The notes under the pieces: generated by a model
Database searches by the model: none
What the model was told of the DNA's origin: nothing
Seen by the model: the letters and a program-made list of their open reading frames with translations, nothing else
Part shown: one piece after another, positions 1 through 10,164 of the stretch
Position numbering within the stretch: the first letter of the stretch is position 1
Layout of the letters: each line of letters opens with the position of its first letter
Program-made: the position numbers and the translations under genes
From: Scleromitrula shiraiana
Lineage: Eukaryota > Ascomycota > Leotiomycetes > Helotiales > Sclerotiniaceae
Reading direction: 5' to 3'
Length of the DNA stretch: 64,000 nt
Assembly (NCBI GenBank): GCA_028455995.1
Contig: JABELC010000009.1
Coordinates: 1,811,501 to 1,875,500 of the forward strand

Positions 1-219
1 TGCAACAGGATCTTCAGCAATGTATGAGACAAGGTCTAACGCTGATCTTATGCCTCTATCCCCACCGTAAGCGAAATGTTGAAAGTCAGATCGAAGCTCG
101 TAATAGTTTTCGATAAACGGTGTGCAGAGTTCATGAATGCCCCTACAAGTCAACGCTAGACTCTCAAACCCATTTGGGATAACATTGTGGATGATCTTTA
201 CGAACAATTCGGGAGGCAT
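1..219 (-). CDS. F-box-like protein, N-terminal part (cut by window edge)
   Basis: The frame is open from an ATG at 219 to the window start (73 codons) and continues beyond it. The protein begins MPPELFVKIIHNVI, followed by SLALTCRGIHELCTPFIENY. This is the classic fungal F-box layout (a P-E-L/I motif, then a S-L-x-T-C-r-x-h stretch about 20 residues later). F-box proteins recruit substrates to SCF ubiquitin ligases through Skp1; the substrate-binding part lies outside the window. The next gene upstream on the same strand (to about 2600) carries a related F-box with the same LCTPFIE-like segment, so the two look like tandem relatives. The family call is fairly sure; the substrate is unknown. 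Confidence 0.75.
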   Translation of the reverse strand, partial: MPPELFVKIIHNVIPNGFESLALTCRGIHELCTPFIENYYELRSDFQHFAYGGDRGIRSALDLVSYIAEDPVA

Positions 220-1293
220 CTCTGTTCAGGTCATCATGACTATGGTAGACACCTGTACTTCAAAGTTAGTGATATGTTAAACATAGAGAATGTCTCGTCC
301 TAGGGTTAGAAAACATACGACAAACACTATCTGTGATATGTATAGAGATCGAGTGATGCTGGGCTTTCCGAAATATTTGGAGATCAGTGCGATACTTGGG
401 AATCTTCGAGGGCGTCAAACTTTCGGGGACTTCAACGATACCGCCTCTGTCAGTATTTAACTAATGTGAGAAAGTCGATACTGAATAAATAAAAATCTTG
501 GAATCTGTTGACTGTTGAATCAGTGCTGAAGCCCAGTGGCTGTTATTAGCGTAAAAGGAATTAATCAATAGGAAAAATCATCAGTTCCCGACTAACTGCT
601 GACCTACTCACTGTCGGTTGTATCGACAGGTAATTTCCAATCTTATATAGGCCGATCACACCAAATCTTAGAAACACTCAGCCTTGTAATGGCTAAGCAT
701 ATACAGAAGATATTGTCGTTGTGAATATGTTTTGCCATTCCCGCCAAATACATTCAGATGCCATAGCGAGGAAATCGTGACAATCATTGACTTTGCCCTC
801 CATGGATATACATATTTATCATGGCAATTTACACTTACTGGAGTCGTTCTAGTTTTAAGTAGCCCTGAACAGACAAAATCAGAATATTCCTGTTTTGCTT
901 TAGAGCTACTTGACATCTCATCTTTCGTATCATACAGCATCATCAATCAAAAGAATTGATGTCCTCGGCGCTTTTGTTTTACTTATTTTGTTTAGAATGT
1001 AGAAATTGGAGGGTTTGGTATTACTCTCGGTGTGTGACCAGCGATTTATGGGAATTATATGAAGAATTGTGATGAAATCTTGACGTTGGGCCTTTTGTAT
1101 TTTGTGATATATGGGTATATGAGACAAGAAAGTAAATCACTGGAACAGTTTTGTTTGAAGTGTATGCCCTTCATAGTTGTCAATCCCGCTCAAAATTTCA
1201 AGCCGCGTCCGTTTTTGGGGTTTCCGAAAAAAGTGAAAAAAGCGTAGGAAATTTTTGTTCAAAAGAAAGATTTCCTCTCGAATTTGTAGCGTT
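220..1293. other. Intergenic, no supported gene
   Basis: Only short open frames occur on both strands, and none has recognisable domain content. The stretch separates two F-box genes of the same orientation, so it should hold the promoter of the first and the 3' end of the second. Confidence 0.5.
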
Positions 1294-2600
1294 CTAAAGA
1301 TAAATCTCTTTCAGAGCCGGCATTTCAGATTTCCTTCTAGATGCAAATTGACGAAACATATCATCGATAGCTTGATCATCGTCGCAATTGTTGTCAATAG
1401 AAGTTAAAATCAAATGAGAAACCGAGGCATGTACAAGATCGCCTATAAATGGTTCATTGTATCCCTGTTTATGATCGATCGATTTCGCAAAGTTAATATT
1501 GCATAACGCAAGATCGACGGGAAATCTAAGTTTTCGTAGACATCGGAAGTTACGGGGTAATGCTTTCCCCAGGAAGCAATCGGTTTCTGGAACAATTGTA
1601 ACATACATAAAGTTCCTCAAGATGATTTCCAACCTCTCGCTGAATCGCCATGACGAATTTGCAAATATCCCAGTCTCTAGCACCAAAAGCCAATTCATAA
1701 TCGTGAGAATATGCAAATATCTTGAGGTTGGGAGTGTGTTTGAGAAAGTGGACGAGAAGCGTCTCACTAATTGCAGAGTTGTGGAAACGAACCACCTCGA
1801 TATTCTGACCATAACTACAATACAAGTCGTTCAAAACAGGTGGCAAGTGATCCATGTCGAAGAAGCTATAGGTAATGAATGACCGCACACGCGACATAGA
1901 CAGAAATGGAATGATTGAAGGGAGATGCCTTTCGCGTGCTATTCCTATTGGAAAATCAATGTTGAGATCCGTCAACCGAGCAAGAGACGATCTTTCCCAA
2001 GGATGATCCGATTTTCCAGGTTGACAAACAATGACCTGGAGAAGCCTATCTGTTGCGTCATTTAGCTCCCATGTTTCTCTAAGTTCAAGGGTTTTTACAT
2101 TTGGTAGTAAAGCCAGAAGAAAGTCGGTCGCATTTTGTTGTGGATCATATAATATGCCTTTTTCGGCATCCTGTTTGATGTCGGCGTAGAAGGCTTGCCA
2201 ATTAAGTCCCGCTTTCTTTAAGAAGTGAGAACTAGCAAACGATTTGCTTAAAGCCTCATCGCAGTCTAAATCTTTATGGTGATCCTTTCTATCATGAAAA
2301 TTCCATGAACTTATGTGATCTGCATGTATAATATAGCGCGCCACTATAGGCTCGATAGCTATGATTTTGACTAGGCCCCGCGGCGATATGGTCCTATCTC
2401 GCCATAAATCGAGAGTTCGGAATCTAGCAAGGTATTCTTGATGTTTCTCGATGAAAGGTGCATAGTTCAAAGATTTTCTTACAAGTCGCTGCCAGACTTC
2501 CGGAACCCTCCGGTAGAGTATCTTGAATGATTTTATCAAGCAGTTCAGCAGGTAAATCGAGGAGTTCTATGGCATTTGTATTTCCTGTACTTGAGGATGA
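1294..2600 (-). pseudogene. F-box/LRR-like protein with two frameshifts
   Basis: An F-box is readable at about 2560-2465 (IELLDLPAELLDKII, then SLAATCKKIFELCT). Comparison with the F-box at 1-219 shows that the next residues (PFIEKHQEY) lie in another frame at about 2460, consistent with a 2-base loss. A second shift is needed at about 1600, where the tetramer TATG is present twice in tandem. Beyond it the frame reads VTIVPETDCFLGKALPRN and ends at 1294 with KEIYL. Between the breaks is a roughly 300-residue region of leucine-spaced strands (KTLELRETWEL, LEELYV) as in fungal F-box/LRR proteins. No ATG is in frame directly before the F-box, so an upstream exon or a lost start must be assumed. 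A 20-nt GT..AG stretch at the second break is too short to be an intron. Pseudogene is the best call; assembly error remains possible. Confidence 0.65.
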
Positions 2601-2635
2601 GCAAAATGTTAATTAAAGAGAGCTTCGAAGTTAAG

Positions 2636-2850
2636 GGATGCGACAAACCTTCTGTATGTAATCGCCGAGATATTTATTGAATAGATGATCTGGAGCTTTG
2701 TGGTTGTTATGAGGAGTATTGATGTAAACAAAGATTTTTTGCTGCTGGTTCTGGTTTGGGTTTGGATTATTCAAGGTACTAAGTAAGATAACTAGTACTT
2801 GATAGAGAAAACCAAACTTGAGTTCTTGCTGTTGGAGTGGAAGGATTTTG
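2636..2850 (-). other. Coding-like relic upstream of the broken F-box gene
   Basis: One minus-strand frame reads about 65 residues of plausible protein (KFGFLYQVLVILLSTLNN, a Q/N stretch, then IFVYINTPHNNHKAPDHLF and KYLGDYIQK). It has no start codon. It ends at a TAA after VCRIP, but a GTTTGT donor lies just after the IQK codons and an acceptor-like CTCAAG lies before the F-box. It may be the first exon of the F-box gene or the remnant of a separate gene. I do not recognise it. Confidence 0.3.
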
Positions 2851-2859
2851 TGGTATTAA

Positions 2860-3344
2860 ACCGAGTACTAAGCGTATGAATCATCGCAGATTGTTTTTTG
2901 ACTGATTCTTAGTATCATTCATAGTGCAGAGTTCAACCACTATATTGACCTTGAGGACTCCGTCAACATAATGACCAGATTCTTATTTTCTTCGAGCCAA
3001 AGAATATAAAGGGGTGGATAGGATCGCGACAATTCAACGTCTGAAATCCTCAAGCTTTCGAGTTGAAGTGCATCTAACAATATGGTTTTGAATATGAGAT
3101 ATATTAGGGCGTAGAAGACTTGTTTGCACATGAATCTTAGTTGAGTTTTCCTAGGGAGAAATATGTATCTTGCATTGGGATTTCCCTCTCCAATCTCACT
3201 CTAGAACATGAGCAAAAGAAATTGGGTGTTATTAATTCATTCTTGCGTTCGGTGATATCTTACATACAGGAAATAACAAATTCCTTTCCAATCTGAAGGT
3301 TCATCTGTCCAGTTTGCTTTGGGGAAAACAGCGCTCTAATATAT
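2860..3344. other. Intergenic, no supported gene
   Basis: The 3' flank of TIM21 and the upstream flank of the F-box relic. Short minus-strand frames here have no recognisable content. Confidence 0.4.
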
Positions 3345-4233
3345 TCATCGACTCCAGGTAATCCCAAAAATCTTGTTCTTGTTCTTTCCAGGGCCATCTC
3401 TAGTAGCATCTGCATTCTCGAGATAGATTCTCTGGTGTCCTTTCGCATCAAGAAACAAATATCTGTAGAAAAATTCGCTATCCGAAGGCTTCTTCACCAT
3501 ATGTAAATTGACCACTCCCTTATTTAATGGTCCCTCAACCTAGATTCATGAGTATTCATTGCGATTTATATCTGGATAATGGATACTAACATTGAAATGC
3601 ATAACCAAATGTTCTGCTCCTTGCCTGTCTTTCGATATGTTTGACCTACAGTTACATCAGTACCGGTATTGGGGATCCTAGATAGATTGAAAAAATACGC
3701 AATAGGTCCAGCTCTGGCCCATTTACTCTGAGTAGGATCGCCATAAAATTTCAACTTCTTCGCATTGCCTAATATCTCTGTACATCGTGGATCATTCTTT
3801 ACTTGGTCCGCCGCTCTATTGAAATAGCTAATTTTACTCTCTGGAGAAAATACCTCTGTATACATAAGATAGATAACGCCTCCCTAATATAATCATTAGT
3901 ATAATTCTCCGTTGTCTGTAGATGCTACAGTATTAAAACACATACTGTTAATATTGCGCCGACAAGCACAGCACCGAAGTTGAATGTTTGTTGTGTGGCT
4001 CGCGCAATCTTCTCTTGTCCTGATAAATTCCCCCATGGTACTCTGCCATCATCATTGAATATTGTAACAGCCTTCCTCCTTGGTTGCTGTGATGGAGAAC
4101 TTGTGGTACCGAGGCCTGTATGAGTTGCATATAGTCGTGCTGCAAGAATTGGTCGAAGAGTTGGAGGTAGATTGAATAGACATATTGCCCGACTTGATGG
4201 AAGCATATCGTAGTGGGGTATATTAACTGTCAA
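3345..4233 (-). CDS. TIM21: Tim21, mitochondrial inner-membrane translocase subunit
   Basis: Four exons: 4233-3946, 3883-3699, 3645-3591 and 3539-3345; all introns are GT..AG (62, 53 and 51 bp; intron 1 has branch ACTAAT). They join in frame to 240 residues, near the yeast Tim21 length. The N-terminus is Arg-rich and lacks acids, as in a matrix-targeting presequence. A single membrane span (FGAVLVGAILTGGVIYLMY) crosses the first splice. The conserved intermembrane-space domain follows: TEVFSPESKISYFNRA, KFYGDP, AEHLVMHFN, then VEGPLNKGVVNLHMVK and YRYLFLDAKGHQRIYLEN. Tim21 is an accessory subunit of TIM23 that contacts Tom22 and links the translocase to respiratory complexes. An in-frame Met at codon 10 (4206) gives an even more typical presequence and could be the true start. 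The gene is divergent from the ArfGAP gene, 330 bp apart. Confidence 0.93.
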
Positions 4234-4563
4234 TGAATTGTGTGTGTTTTAACTTCTGATATGTGGAAATTCTGAAGATATAAATGGTTGTTGACTTTGG
4301 AATCTATATTGTAGAAATGAAGCTCAGAGGAAAGCTATTGTGGGGTAGAGGCATATCTTCAGATCTGATGCCGCCTTACCCAATTGAGATTAGTGTATCC
4401 CGGACGTATTCATCACGGCAATGTGGCCATCCCCTCGACCACACAATCAAATTCCCAATTTTTCAATATCAGCAACTTAAAAAGGGGTGACTCAAGTTTC
4501 AAGTACCCTCAAAATTTCTCCTTCATACGCGCTTCATAGTTATTACTTTAAATATAGTTCAAG
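4234..4563. promoter_or_regulatory. Shared divergent promoter, TIM21 / GLO3-type ArfGAP
   Basis: 330 bp between two divergent start codons with no credible open frame. It must contain both promoters. I could not identify a specific motif. Confidence 0.5.
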
Positions 4564-6240
4564 ATGGCTGCCCTTGCCTCAAAAGTACAGTCGCAGAAGC
4601 TATTCGAGAAATTGAAGACAAAGCCAGCAAATAGGGTGCGCAGATACAACCACTCCTACTGTTATTCGATATGCTGATGAATTTGATGGATTAGATTTGC
4701 TTTGATTGCGGGGCGAAGAATCCAACATGGACTTCTGTGCCATTCGGTATCTATCTTTGCCTTGATTGTTCTTCGAATCACCGCAACTTAGGTGTCCACA
4801 TCTCCTTTGTGCGTTCAACCAACCTCGACCGTATGTATACCTGCGACTGGGGAATCGAGTAAAGAGGCTAAACAAAGTCACAGAATGGCAATGGGATCAA
4901 TTGCGGATCATGAAAGTAGGTGGCAATGAGTCTGCCACAAAATACTTTCAGTCAAATGGTGGAACCGCTGCTTTGAACAGCAAGGATCCAAAGACCAAAT
5001 ACCAATCTAACGCAGCAACAAAATATAAGGAAGAGCTAAAGAGACGTGCTGCCAAGGATGCCGCTGAGTATGCAGTCTTCTCTAGCCTAGTTGGTATTAT
5101 ACTAATCAGTCTACAGATATCCGGAGGAAGTGGTTATCACCGATGCCACAAGTAATGAATCCGCCGATGGAACATCCACACCAGCTGGGGAACCAGAAGA
5201 CGATTTCTTCTCCTCTTGGGATAAGCCTTCAATCAAGCGACCGACTCCACCAGTTTCTCGAACTGCTACTCCTCCGGTCGTCGGGCGAACACCCTCTCCG
5301 TTCCTGAACGCTGGTGCTGCAGCCGCAGGAAATGGCATTGCACGAACCGCTTCCCCACTTTCGAACGTTGATGGATCTTCGGCACCTGCAGCAAGCCGCA
5401 CCACTTCATCAGCGGCATTGCGCAAGGGAACCACAACTGGTGCAGGACCACGAAAAGCAAACATTCTGGGTACTAAAAAGACTAAATTGGGCGCAAAGAA
5501 GGTTACTGGTGATGCGATCGATTTCGATGCAGCGGAACGCAAAGCAAAGGAGGAGGCTGAGAGAATCGAAAAATTGGGTTATGACCCTGAAGCGGAAGAA
5601 GCCACTATCAAGAAATCAACTACGTCTAAATCTGCAGACATCGCAGCACCTACACCAGTTGGCCCTGGGCGAGCAGGTTACGGCGCCCCAAGTAGAGAAC
5701 GCACAACTGGAGAAGTCGAACGTTTGGGAATGGGTATGGGAAAGCTTGGATTTGGACAAATTGGCGGTTCAAAGGCTGCACCTGCTGCAAAGAAGATGGG
5801 CGGTTTTGGATCTGTAGGACCTATCAAAGGCAAACAAGAAGGTATGACAATATCGCTTCAATACAATTATGCATGGAAGACTCAACTTATGATATTTAGA
5901 TGACGATGAAAAATACGCTCGTCAAAAGTTCGGCAGCCAAAAAAGTATTTCCTCGGACGAATTCTTCGGAAAAGGAATGTACAACGCGGATGCTCAAAAT
6001 GAAGCAAAGGCAAGATTGCAGGGGCTCGAAGGCGCTTCAGCAATCTCATCAAATGCATACTTTGGAAGACCTGAACAAGAAGATGGAGGAGAAGATTATG
6101 GTGATCTCGAGACAGCAGCCAAGGATTTCGTGAGGAAATTTGGTGTTACGGCTGGAGATGATTTGGACAATTTGACACAGGTTCTTGGAGAGGGTGCTAC
6201 TAAGCTTCAAAGTGCTATTAGAAGTTATTTGAATGGTTAG
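4564..6240 (+). CDS. GLO3: ArfGAP of Glo3 / ARFGAP2-3 type
   Basis: Five exons: 4564-4635, 4695-4830, 4884-5067, 5117-5841 and 5900-6240; introns are 49-59 bp, GT..AG. They join in frame to 485 residues. The N-terminus holds the ArfGAP zinc finger CFDCGAKNPTW...CLDCSSNHRNLGVH with the conserved Arg of VRSTNLDQW, then VGGNESATKYF. A proline/threonine-rich linker follows. The C-terminus carries the Glo3 regulatory motif region (KYARQKFGSQKSISSDEFFG, NAYFGRPE) and a terminal helix (QVLGEGATKLQSAIRSYL). Gcs1-type ArfGAPs lack this C-terminus. The family stimulates GTP hydrolysis by Arf1 on COPI-coated membranes in Golgi-to-ER retrieval. The third splice uses donor GTATGC inside the GAGTAT codons and restores EYPEEVVITD. 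Confidence 0.95.
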
Positions 6241-8149
6241 ATGGATTGGTTTATATTGGGCAAGAAGGAGAGGAGATTGGAGAAAGGGGGAGTTTGGGCG
6301 TTTTAGGGGAGTGGGGTGATAAAGATTGTTGGTATTGTTGTTGGTTGATTGATTGTGTTAAGATGATTGATCGAGCAGACAGACAGACAAATGAGTGGTA
6401 AAAGCCATGCAAGATACAGTTTAAACCTAACGTAATCCTCCTAGTAATGAGAGACAGAATCGATCATTCTATTTGCGTCATCATGTTATGTTATGTACTA
6501 CAAAGTTATTGCGGTAGTAGCAATTATGACAATATTAAGCTGAAATCTAGTCGAGATCTTTTCGTACATACGTATGTGTTTGGTTGGTTGGTTCACAATT
6601 CTTGACTCATCCAAGCATTCATTTGAATGAGGGTAAACTCGATACCCTATAATTGAATATCAAACATCCAATCCAATTCCCATGGCATCACGCATGTGGT
6701 GAGATACTTATATTAGATACGCTAGTGCAGAAGCAAATCTCATCTTGGGACTTAAAAGGAAGACTTCTCATCCTCCTTTTAAGTTCTTACTAACCCTTTT
6801 TTGAGCTTTGCTGGAATTACTGCAGTTTGATGGTGAACGCCGCCGCCGAGGGCGTCATACTCACTTCTGCCTTTGTTGCTTTAGATATTGTGAGTTTGAT
6901 TATGGTTTTTTCGATGGTGATGATAATCACAGGGTTGAGTTGTTACATTGTTGTTGTTAATACACAAGGTGAAAAACTTCACTGTCGTTTTTCCTCGGAT
7001 AAGTTCTCATTGTCGTTGACTCGATATATATATAAATATTTCAAAGAATAAATATTATCAACAAATTTTGGTTACAAACTTCATATAGCATTATAGAGAT
7101 TAGAAAGTCATGATCTGATTCCGAATAGGTCAGCTACTCCATTTACCCGCGTGATACATCTTCCACATCGCGAACTACGTCTTGGCTGTAGGATTTAGAA
7201 AGAGAAAAGAAGTTAATATTAAAAAGATACACATCTAGTTGAGTTTTGGAGACCTCTTCTTTCTCCGCTTCTTTGGAAGGGGAGGTGAGGGGCTCTGCGT
7301 TCTTATTTACTTTCATTATGGACGCGAGTAAGTGGATGATGAGGTGGTGAATGATCTATTAATTTCAAGTGTTTTTAACTCTTGGCTGTTAGGCCGATCA
7401 TGCCATGATCTATCTGACTGGATTGCTATTCACTCGAATGGTTATTTTGCTAGAATTATTATGTGCTCAAGTGGGGAAGAGGAGGGAGATAGTGAAAAAG
7501 GGAGGATAAATAAGTCAGTTAGAGGCATGATATTGATACTCTAAAGAAAACTGGTGGCTTAGTAGATGATGCGTTTAGGAACTGCTGTGCTTAGCTCTCA
7601 TATACCACTGATCTTGGTAGAATCAAGTCGTAGCCTCCGTACTAAAAGTCTGGGTCAATCTCAGTGATTGAAATGAAATGAAAACTTGTAACTGACAGTA
7701 AAGAAGGAGTTTTGACAATAACAGCAACAATAACGACAATAACATAATTTCAACAACAAAAACCCTCTTCTACCATCTCCAAATTTCGACGACAGCTAAC
7801 TCAACAAACAAACACCAAAGAAAAGTCTAACCACTCACACCAAGACCCTGTCGGGAAGCAGACCATATTCTAGACAGACAGTTTTAGTGTGGAGGTTAAT
7901 ATTTTATACTATATATCACTTCCTTATCTATCTTAGTATGCTCTTTTGAAGTCTTATGTTACCCAGTATACAATGGCTACATGTTCCTACACCCATTCAG
8001 AATTTCTGAATTCATAGATATGAATACTAGAATATTGTAGAAATAATCTGTTTAGATCCAAGTAGAGCAAGCAGTCGATACAACCATCCCGATTCAATCA
8101 CAATTTATTCTTAAAAGCACTCGGTGGTTTCACAACCATCATCCACTCT
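6241..8149. other. Long intergenic stretch
   Basis: The 3' flank of the ArfGAP gene, then about 1.7 kb without convincing coding sequence. Two frames of about 70 codons (6827-7051 and 7332-7544) have no recognisable content. The stretch holds the hairpin at 6750-6784 and ends at the remnant of the hydrolase pseudogene. Confidence 0.5.
6750..6784. repeat. Perfect 11-bp inverted repeat (hairpin)
   Basis: ACTTAAAAGGA at 6750-6760 is followed, after a 13-nt loop, by its exact complement TCCTTTTAAGT at 6774-6784. It lies about 500 bp past the ArfGAP stop. Function unknown. Confidence 0.6.
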
Positions 8150-9607
8150 TCACTCAACATCATATGATCCCTCACACTTATACCCTCCCTTCCCTCCCTC
8201 CACCCTCCACCTCTTCACCTCCCTCCCCAACTACCCCGCACACTTCTCAGCCGTCACCCCCACCTCCTCAAACGGATACAAATGACTCCCCCCATCCACC
8301 GAAACCTCCTCCATCCGTCCCCCGAACCCTCCAATCCCACCCCGGTCACCTTGATCCCCACCCTCATTTCATCTAAACTCAAATACGTCTTCTCACCCAA
8401 TAACCACACTACCGATGGCCTCAAACACGGAAGTCTATAAAACATACTCCTCGGCTCCGATCTATAAAGCGGTACGAACGCCGCCAATGGATCCATATCA
8501 GCATGCGTAGGACGATCTATTTCTATCCTCCCATCTTTCTGTCTCGACGAAAAATTAGCTCGGAGCTGTGTTATCGCGTCTTGGTGTTTCGACATCGTTA
8601 ATGTAACGGGTGTACTTTTCGAATCATGATTTTCAGGAAATATGGGATGCAGAGCAGTGGGGAGATTTGGATAACCGTATTCCATCATTAGGGTAAAAAC
8701 TCGAGGATCCCAAGATTTAGAAGCTTTGGCCTGGGAAATCGAGGCTTCTTCGCGCGTGGACCAGACGTCGTGACTGTGGGTGGTGAAGTTTATGAGGCCG
8801 GGGGCGAGCCGTTAAAGTCCATTGGGGGTGGGGAGAGTTGGATTACGGGGTCTAGGAGGATGAGAGAGGTTAGGAGACGCGGGTGGAGGTATGCTAGGTT
8901 GATTCTGGAGGGTGGTTAGAATGTTGGAGGATAATATATGAGGGATTTTACCTTACATCTGACAACCACCAGAACTACGACCTATACCGACGAGAGGGCG
9001 AGGCATTTCCTTACGAAATTGATTGATCATTAGTAATAAATCACGAGGATGAACCATCCAAGAATCTGGAGATATCGTTAGAAACATAAACCGTAGACAG
9101 ACTGATGATTTCAATCACCGATGTATAGATAACTTACAATCATTACTCAACTTCCCCTCATCCAAAACACCACTCATACCCATCCCCACCGCATCCGCAA
9201 TCCAAGTCCCCCTAATAGAAAATCCATTCTTCTTCCACTGCGCATACAACTCATCCCACAACGGTTCATAAAGTTCCTATACAAGCAAATACAAATCTCA
9301 CTATTATCTTCAAGCCCTCCTTAAAAAGCCAATATAAGCCCCAGGAAAACTTACCTTTGGATATCCCGTAGCATGCGTAGCTATTATCGTCACCACATCA
9401 TCCTCAATATCAGATTTGCCAATGGGTATATACTGTTTAACACGCAGATGAAGAATCTCTTCTTGATTAATTGTTAAACCTGCATATTCTATGATGCGGG
9501 AGGCTTCGACTTTGTGTTCTTTGATGTGGAAGTGGATGGTTTGGATGATTGTTTCGGTTGAGAATGGATATTCATTTGAACGAGAAAACTTTCATATGAG
9601 CTTAATT
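8150..9607 (-). pseudogene. Alpha/beta hydrolase, disrupted
   Basis: Exonic blocks 9607-9355, 9276-9138, 9065-8957 and 8904-8150 are separated by GT..AG introns of 52-78 bp. They encode a fungal alpha/beta hydrolase of the Lpx1-like type: strand block DDVVTIIATHATGYPK, then ELYEPLWDEL, IADAVGMGMSG, HPRDLLLMINQF, and the nucleophile elbow PLVGIGRSSGG (G-x-S-x-G) near 8990. LLDPVIQLSP and a SWDPRVF block follow. A GGSHLYPFEEV block at about 8270 would supply the catalytic histidine. Lesions: no in-frame start; a one-base deficit in a 5-G run (8800-8804) and another in a 5-C run (8319-8323), each needed to keep frame; and a TAG at 8231-8233, after which the frame stays open to 8150. Relatives are annotated as lipases or as accessory enzymes of secondary metabolism; the substrate cannot be read. 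The two run-length defects could be base-calling errors. Confidence 0.68.
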
Positions 9608-10164
9608 GAATATTGAAAACATCTGGCTCTAATACAGACAGGAAGTAAGGAGGGAGTAAATGGCAACTCAAAAATATAATTTCATAAAAAACCCTTTTGC
9701 GGATGCTTCGAGTCTCGTACTATGGAGCCAACCAACACACTCCAACATGTTGGATTACCTAGCTCAACTGGGGAGTTTGGACCGAAAACACGATGTGAGA
9801 TTTGAAAGGATTATCAGATCGAGCCATCGTGATATCAATGTATAGGTGTTGAAAGATTTAGCGATAACCAGAAAAGGGGAAGAGTCGTAAAGTGGGTTGC
9901 ATGAGGTGGTTTGAGGTACTTAGTCATCATTGGAGGATAGTGCTTACAACACCATCGTGAGGATAATAGTAGTATGGATTTGAACGAGAGTAAGATTGTG
10001 AATATAACGTTTCCTGGGTTCTGCATCTAACCCCCCTCTATGCTGTAACCATACGCCTAACAGCAGCATCCTTTTATATATACATTTTCCAATTCCTGTA
10101 CAGTATGCCCCGTCGACATAATGCGCCTTTTCTTTATGCTATTTATGCCTGCTATAAAAATTTC
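9608..10164. other. Intergenic
   Basis: Upstream flank of the broken hydrolase and 3' flank of the LRR-like gene. Short frames on both strands show no recognisable domain. It might include the lost first exon of the hydrolase. Confidence 0.4.

Noticed and set aside
668..1247. Several 60-90 codon frames on both strands
   Set aside because: Mutually overlapping, no coding composition, in the spacer between two F-box genes.
1600..1620. A GTATGT...CAG stretch that could be an intron bridging the second F-box frame break
   Set aside because: Only 20 nt long, below any known spliceosomal intron in these fungi; longer acceptors do not restore the frame.
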